Shown here piece after piece: positions 58,783 to 64,000 of a DNA stretch of 64,000 bases. This DNA comes from Morella rubra (taxonomy: Eukaryota > Streptophyta > Magnoliopsida > Fagales > Myricaceae), in NCBI GenBank assembly GCA_003952965.2, contig CM025849.1:26607863-26671862 (forward strand), in the 5' to 3' direction. Below the pieces are notes generated by a model. The model saw only the letters and a list, made by a program, of their open reading frames with translations, was not told the origin of the DNA and searched no databases. Position 1 is the stretch's first letter; every line of letters starts with the position of its first letter. Position numbers and translations under genes: made by a program.

Positions 58783-58938
58783 AACGAATCTTGGTTTTTT
58801 TTTTTTTTTCTTTTCCTAGGCAAATTGTTGTAGCAAGACCAAGCCTGCTGGGGTGGGGGTGATTCGATACCAGATCAATCCCTCCCCAAAGGGAGGAGGT
58901 GCCATCTGCAGCTACAGCTCACTGGCAACGAATCTCGG
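58783..58938 (-). mobile_element. tRNA-type SINE 2
   Basis: Body about 58795-58926 with a 12-bp target duplication AACGAATCTYGG (58783-58794 and 58927-58938). It has the same layout as SINE 1: box A near CCATCTGCAGCTA on the plus strand (a C has been gained), box B region GATTCGATACC, and a poly-T (poly-A on the minus strand) end. Confidence 0.87.
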
Positions 58939-58973
58939 TTTTTTTTAAGGAGATTTACAAATCAACAACTCCT

Positions 58974-59131
58974 GGAGACACGGTATTTTTTCTTTTTTTT
59001 TTTTCCTAGATAAATTGTGGTAACAGGACCAAGTCTGCGGCGGTGGGGATACGACCCCCAGAATCAATCATTCCCAAAATTAGGGAGGAGGTGCCATATG
59101 CTCAGCTCGCTAGCCCCGGAGACACGGTATT
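58974..59131 (-). mobile_element. tRNA-type SINE 3
   Basis: Body about 58988-59117 with a perfect 14-bp target duplication GGAGACACGGTATT (58974-58987 and 59118-59131). More diverged than SINE 1: GATACGACCCCCAG at box B and CCATATGCTCAGCTCGC at box A. Confidence 0.88.
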
Positions 59132-59399
59132 AATTAGTTCGTGGAATCGTGGTATATTCCCCTTTCTCAAATATGTATTTTATATGGGCCACCGCCCATC
59201 GCTGAAAGACGAGAGGATTAAAGAGATTTTTTTTTTTTTTTTTTTTTTTTTTTCTTTACTAGATCAGATGTTCTCTTTTAGGGTAAATAATATCTTTTTT
59301 TTTTTTTCCGTTAACTCTCTGAAAGTGTAAACTTTAAGGGGAACAATATTTTTGTTAGGATCAAGACAAAGATATAATAAGAAACACCCATTAATGTTT

Positions 59400-59735
59400 T
59401 ATATATATGTAAATCTCGGTAGTAGCTGCTCCTAGCAGCCTTGACCAGGGCTCCCCTGGCCAGCGGGGGTGGCTTGCAGCTCCCCAAGTTTTTGTTTTTT
59501 TTTTTAAACTTTACATTATTTTTATGTTTTTAAAAAATAGTTAATTGATAAACCTTTAATAGACCATGGTGTGATGTCAAGAGACCTAATTGAGAAGGTA
59601 TAATATGATCTTACAAACGTCCCTCCTTGCGCCATTGGGTCACACCAAACGTGGGAAACCGCCCCAAAACTTTGACCTTTAGGCCTACTTTGGCTTCAAT
59701 TCAGGGCCATTGTCTGTGACTGTACCAATATATAC
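59400..59735. repeat. repeat shared with 61.8-62.1 kb
   Basis: Begins with a GC-rich stretch CAGGGCTCCCCTGGCCAGCG and GGTGGCTTGCAGCTCCCC, then A/T-rich DNA and the GTTTTGGGGCG-type block (here inverted). It matches 61806-62100 closely and its right half matches 42850-43065 in reverse. Confidence 0.75.
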
Positions 59736-59737
59736 AA

Positions 59738-59926
59738 ATGAAGAAATATGCTTTACTGTCGCTACTGATCCTCTCGTGTGGCATCCTTCGCTTGTCTCGT
59801 TGCATGGGTTACGTCCCATCTTACGTCATTTATGGGTCGGGAGTCACATTTCTTTTCAAACATCCTCAACTACTTGTTAAATGCCCGTATGCCAACTATA
59901 CTGCAGAACCGGCGGCTACTAGCTAA
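59738..59926 (+). other. short open frame in the repeat, not a supported gene
   Basis: 62 codons starting MKKYALLSLLILSCGILRL. The duplicate at 62102 starts identically, but its frame is disrupted within 30 codons. In another frame the DNA reads WHPSLVSLHGLRP, which faintly recalls the GAG-pre-integrase region of Copia elements. I do not assign either. Confidence 0.2.
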
Positions 59927-60270
59927 CATGAACTTGTGGGTAATATTGGGCTAATTGATTATAACGTACGCTTAGAGACCATTTTGGACAATAATGTAGT
60001 CAAGGCTCGCACTGCAAGGTTCGCTGATTTACTTCGTCTCAGGTGAAATATACAACGTCCAAATGGACTATAGGAGTATTTGTTTGCTAAAATTTGGAGA
60101 AATATTTCTAAAATTTTGAGAATCTTGCGAAATTTGAAATTTTTTAGTGTTGGTAAAAAGTTGTTGAAATTTTGAAATAAATTTAAAATATTTTTGAAAA
60201 CTTTTAAGGTAACAATTAATAATAATGATTGCAATCATTAGTTTGTCCGTTTGTTTTTTTTTTTTTTTTG

Positions 60271-60480
60271 TTAAGCGTTGACATGCGTTTTGCCGTTTCT
60301 CTGTTTTTCGGTTTTTTTTTTCTTTCTTGGTTACGCGCTAACAAGAAATGCGGCAACCTATTTTATGCTTATGTTTTTCTATTTTTTTTCTCCCTTTTTT
60401 TGTTACGCGCCAAACTCATTCCGTGCTTTTGTTTTTCTGTATTTTTTTTTACCCTTTTTTGGTTACGCGCCAACCTTATT
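60271..60480. repeat. T-rich minisatellite with GTTACGCGC cores
   Basis: Four degenerate units, each a T-rich tract followed by a TTACGCGC-like core, with cores at 60271 (TTAAGCGT), 60331, 60403 and 60463. The spacing is 60, 72 and 60 bp. Open frames here are Phe-rich by-products. Confidence 0.7.
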
Positions 60481-61528
60481 CCGCAAGTAGAAGAGGACTT
60501 GATACTGACTGATTTTTACATACAAGAAAGAGGAAAAATGAGGACAGCACGCAAGGAGGCCATTGACGTGCAGAATGCGAACCTCTGTTTACGAATAGGA
60601 GGTCATCACTTAGCAGCGTTGGGTGAGTATGGAGAAGTCGGGAAAAATGGTTGAGTTCATCGGAATCGTTACCTGCAGGGGTCGAGGGGACTTTTCTCAG
60701 CCACTCGTGAATTTCTGAGGCACAGCTGGATTTTGCAGAGGGCTGCCAAGTGCTTTCCGACAACACTTTGAAGTTTCAATTTTATCCCTGATTAGAGCAG
60801 AGTCAACCGGTGCAAGTGATGGATAATTTCGTAAATAAAGAAGAGACAGAATTAAATTCGCGTGCAGAGGTGGGGACCACGTGTTTCTTGATTTCCAAAT
60901 CCGCCCTCTGAAGGTTTTAAGCGACCCTATGTTGATGGGGGTATATTGGTAATGTGGTGAATTGTTTCAGGGACAAAAACGTCTTAAAATTGGTACGGTT
61001 CAAAATGTTGGTATGTCAAATTGCGTTTGTTTTGCTCGAAATAAGGACTCCTAAATTTCAGGAAACAAACACCCCCTATATATCTAAAGCGTCAAATATT
61101 GTAGCACAACTGCACAAGGTATTTTACATTGCCGTTATCGCTCCATATTAGGCTCCACAAGAATTCTAAACACGGTCACTAAGGCTGAGTTTGGATAGTC
61201 CAAATGATATGCGTAACACAACTAGTAACCTAATTGATTATTTGGAACAATGGAAGGCAGAATTCTCGTTTTATTAAAGAGTCTAAACCCCGCCTTCATT
61301 ACTTCATTTTCCAGGTGGGGAACAAATTTTTTAGCTAAGACTAGCAGGAGTCAAAAAGAGAGGGGCCAGTTGCAAAAATTTATAAAAATATATTGAAATT
61401 GATGAAAATGACTGTATGCGTTATGCCTACTATATAATATGTACTGAAGAACCCCTGGCTAGCTACTAACATTAACTTGTGGGTAATATTGGGCTAATTG
61501 ATTACAAATAACGCTTAGAGATTGCTTC

Positions 61529-61640
61529 AACTTCAAGCTCCTCCTCTGACCTCTTCGCCTTCAATCAAGGCCTTTTATCCCGACACCCACCCAAAGTTTC
61601 TCATTTCATCTGCATTGCTGGCCTTCCCATCAAAGCTTCT
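61529..61640 (+). pseudogene. wax-ester synthase C4, middle fragment
   Basis: CTTCAAGCTCCTCCTCTGAC, TTTATCCCGACACCCACCC and TTTCTCATTTCATCTGCATT match codons about 70-105 of C1 and C3. A short insertion (TGACC) disrupts the frame. The rest is missing on both sides; a 3' fragment lies at 63153. Confidence 0.8.
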
Positions 61641-61679
61641 AAGTCAGAACCTATTAGCCACCAAAACATAGGGGAGTGC

Positions 61680-61850
61680 CACTCTACTCTTTATGGCAGG
61701 CGAAGGGGAGCCACCCCTTGCTAGCTGCCATCCCCGCGAGCTGGGTGGCTCACTGCCACCTCTGCGGCTCCCTAAATAATGGTTGGCTCCGCAAAGGGGA
61801 GCCTTGATCAGGGCTCCCCTGGCCAGCGGGGGTGGCTTGCAGCTCCCCAA
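61680..61850. repeat. GC-rich fold-back-like repeat
   Basis: Alternating AGGGGAGCC and GGCTCCC or GGTGGCTC words on both strands (61690-61850) form several possible hairpins. A related stretch is at 59440-59485. Probably part of a non-autonomous element; ends not determined. Confidence 0.4.
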
Positions 61851-62460
61851 GTTTTTTTACTTGATTTTTAAACTTTACATTATTTTTATGTTTTTAAAAA
61901 ATAGTTAATTGATAAACCTTTAACAAACCATGTTGTGATGTCAAGACATCTAATTGAGAAGGTATAATATGATCTTGCAAACGTCCCTCCTTGCGCCATT
62001 GGGTCACACCAAACATTGGAAAGCGCCCCAAAACTTTGACCTTTAGGACTACTTGGGCTTCAATTCAGGGACATTGTTTGTGACTGTACCAATATATACA
62101 TATGAAGAAATATGCTTTACTGTCGCTACTGATCCTCTCGGGTGGCATCCTTCGTTTGTCTCGTTGTTACTTAATTTTTGGGTCGTGATTCACACGTCTT
62201 TTCAAACATCCTCGACCATTTCTAAAATGCCTGTATGCCAACTTATATATATATATATATACACACACACAATAACAGGTGGCTAGCTTATTTTCTAGGG
62301 CTGAGCATTGGTATCGGTGGTTAACTGGCACCAGTCACCGTTGCGGGCCAGTTTGTAGTGGTGGTAAAATAGCCAACCTCTGGGCGGTTCATCGCCACTA
62401 TCGTCTTTTTTTAAATAAAAGTCAAGAGAGAGAGAGCTGAGAGAGAGAGAGAGAAGAATA

Positions 62461-62905
62461 TAAAAATAAGCATGATTCCTTAAAAATTCTCTCCCTATCC
62501 CTCCAACAAATTAACAATTCTCTAATTTGCGTCTAAAGTCAAATTCAAATTCAAATCAAATTCAAATTCAAACAACTCAACAAAATTAATTTTGATTTGA
62601 AAACTCACCTAAACATTCTCTCTCTTAATTTTCATTTCAATTCATAATTTGCATTTAAAGAGAGGTCAAAGAGAGAGGAGGAGAGGGAGAGCGCGAGAGA
62701 GGGGTAGTGAGAGAGAGAGAGAGAGGGAGGAGAATATAAAAATAAGCATGATTCCTAAAAATTCTCACCCTATCACTCCAACAAATTAACAATTTCCTAA
62801 TTTGCATCTAAAGTCAAATTCAAATTCAAACAACAACTCAACAAAATTAATTTTGAATTGAAAACTCACCTAAAAATTCTCTCTTAATTTGGATTTTAAT
62901 TCCAA
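62461..62905. repeat. tandem duplication with a 276-bp period next to GA repeats
   Basis: TAAAAATAAGCATGATTCCT starts at 62461 and 62737. Both units continue through CAACAAATTAACAATT, TCTAAAGTCAAATTCAAATT and CAACAAAATTAATTTTGA, and each is preceded by a GA-rich tract. Non-coding. Confidence 0.82.
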
Positions 62906-63152
62906 ATTTGCATTTAAAGAGAGAGTTGCCAGAATTCAAATTCAAAAATTCTCTCTCTTAATTTGCATTTAAAATCTTTTATTTCCTAATTGATCTAGTT
63001 GGAAAATCATTAATGAGAATTTTATTTCATCAAACTTAATGAGCTTTTTATTTCATAATTGATCATAATATATTTGAAAACTTATTAACATGCATTTTTT
63101 GTAATTGATCATGATGAATTTGAAAATCTGGACCTTTTTATTTCTTGTTGTT

Positions 63153-63335
63153 GGCGATGGGTTTTGTGGTAGCAACCTGCGTTTGGCTGCTCTTTCCACA
63201 ACTACTGAGGAATGGTGGTGTGGTTGAGAAGGCCATATGGGAGTGCTCTATGTTCATTTGAGTTTGTACTTTGTCAAAGCCAACCTGCTCTCTTCTAATC
63301 TGTAACTTGCTAGTCGATTGGTCTCTGTTTGCCTC
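63153..63335 (+). pseudogene. wax-ester synthase C4, 3' fragment and 3' flank
   Basis: GCGATGGGTTTTGTGGTAGC, GCGTTTGGCTGCTCTTTCC and GAGAAGGCCATATGGGAGTG match the last 35 codons of C1 and its 3' flank (41203-41460). Probably the other end of the fragment at 61529. The DNA between is non-coding. Confidence 0.82.
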
Positions 63336-63649
63336 TTCTTTTGTACTCTGGCAGCACTACCTCTTACACTTTGACGTTGGAATCTTTTTATAACTTTCCC
63401 AACCTTTTTGGTCAAGAATGGATTCTCCAATTTTCTGAGACATCAATAACAAAAAGACAACCTTTCTTCTTGTTATTGTTTCCTATTTACAGAATGGATT
63501 CCTTGAATCCTTCGTATCTATATTGGCAGCAATCAAATTCCTCTTCATCCATGCTATCCAATAGAGATGAGGGTATCAGGATGCAAAGCTTTCCTATCTT
63601 GCTATCTAACAAAACAGAGCGCTGACATGAAGTAAAAATTAAAACAAAA

Positions 63650-63870
63650 ACATAACATTGGGATGTGTTTGTTACATGAGCAAATCGCGGCATATGTAGT
63701 AAGATGTGTTTGCTAGGATCTCTAACTTGAATCAAAGAAGACTTGCTACCCAACCCATTAGTATGCAATTGGTTTTCTCCGAATCCTGCTTGACTAGTAA
63801 GACTTACAACTAAAACACAAATCGATACCAGAAGAACAAAACAGTAACCACTGATGTAACTTCAGTTGAA
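63650..63870 (-). pseudogene. second copy of the signal-peptide-like exon (X2), start lost
   Basis: The inverted counterpart of 31166-31385. The codon matching the ATG of X1 is GTG and the fifth codon is TGA (TTCAACTGAAG against TTCAACTCAAG), so the conserved start is dead. The body still encodes FGENQLHTNGLGSKSSLIQV and RDPSKHILLHMPRF. Upstream similarity continues to the window end (64000), for example in AATATCGGA and ATTGCAGTGATGTGG. Confidence 0.7.
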
Positions 63871-64000
63871 AATCACGTTTCTCGTTTGGCAATGCTATAT
63901 CCTGTGACATGTGAATAGTTGGTGCATGCCATTCGCCACATCACTGCAATATTTCTGGAGATACTCGATGGGTTCCGATATTTCGGAGCCTTAAATTTAA

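Noticed and set aside
59738..59926. Small secreted protein starting MKKYALLSLLIL
   Set aside because: The duplicate at 62.1 kb loses the frame early, and the block is a dispersed repeat; possible Copia remnant instead.
60229..60654. 141-codon plus-strand open frame
   Set aside because: Phe-rich product of the T-rich minisatellite; no start context, no domain.
62461..62905. CRISPR-like or satellite array
   Set aside because: Only two units of 276 bp, no short direct repeats with unique spacers; an ordinary tandem duplication in a plant genome.

Overview
The window is nuclear DNA of a flowering plant. The evidence is AT-rich intergenic sequence, many GT-AG introns, plant-only gene families (fimbrin with the plant C-terminal tail, EDM2, plant wax-ester synthases) and plant transposons (Ty1-copia, LINE, tRNA-type SINEs, TAA-target MITEs). 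A woody eudicot fits best. A guess of Fagales rests only on the general look of the dispersed repeats and is weak.

Left third, 1-22.1 kb: two ordinary, probably functional, multi-exon genes on the + strand. Fimbrin (coding 3539-8699, 14 coding exons, 691 codons) is an actin-bundling protein. EDM2 (coding 11084-22101, 18 coding exons, 1273 codons) is a PHD-finger chromatin regulator with a methyltransferase-like fold. All their exons join in phase. One EDM2 intron holds a decayed duplicate of the next exon.

Right two thirds, 22.1-64 kb: a degenerate segmental-duplication cluster built around intronless wax-ester synthase genes (long-chain-alcohol O-fatty-acyltransferase, MBOAT-like). Three subtypes can be told apart (here A, B, C). 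Two A copies are intact (22802-23905 and 33919-35037). The other copies are broken by 1-2 bp deletions, truncation, or insertion: relics at 25.4-27.8, 37.2-38.3, 40.2-41.3, 44.9-52.7, 55.7, 56.3, 61.5 and 63.2 kb. Interleaved are two copies of a small secreted Gly/His-rich protein gene (one dead at 29.6 kb, one open but without the intron at 57.4 kb, in inverted orientation) and two copies of an unrecognised signal-peptide-like exon (31.2 and 63.8 kb).

The cluster is also a record of transposition, because paralogous copies supply the empty sites. It holds an internally deleted Ty1-copia element with a nested solo LTR, two more solo LTRs, a 527-bp MITE with TAA target duplications, a 5'-truncated LINE, and three near-complete tRNA-type SINEs with target duplications, one of them in the promoter of the Gly/His-rich gene. 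A GRF-zinc-finger pseudogene sits inside one dead synthase copy. I found no rRNA or tRNA gene, no CRISPR array and no prokaryote-like system. The notable content is the birth-and-death history of the wax-synthase cluster, not a new molecular machine.
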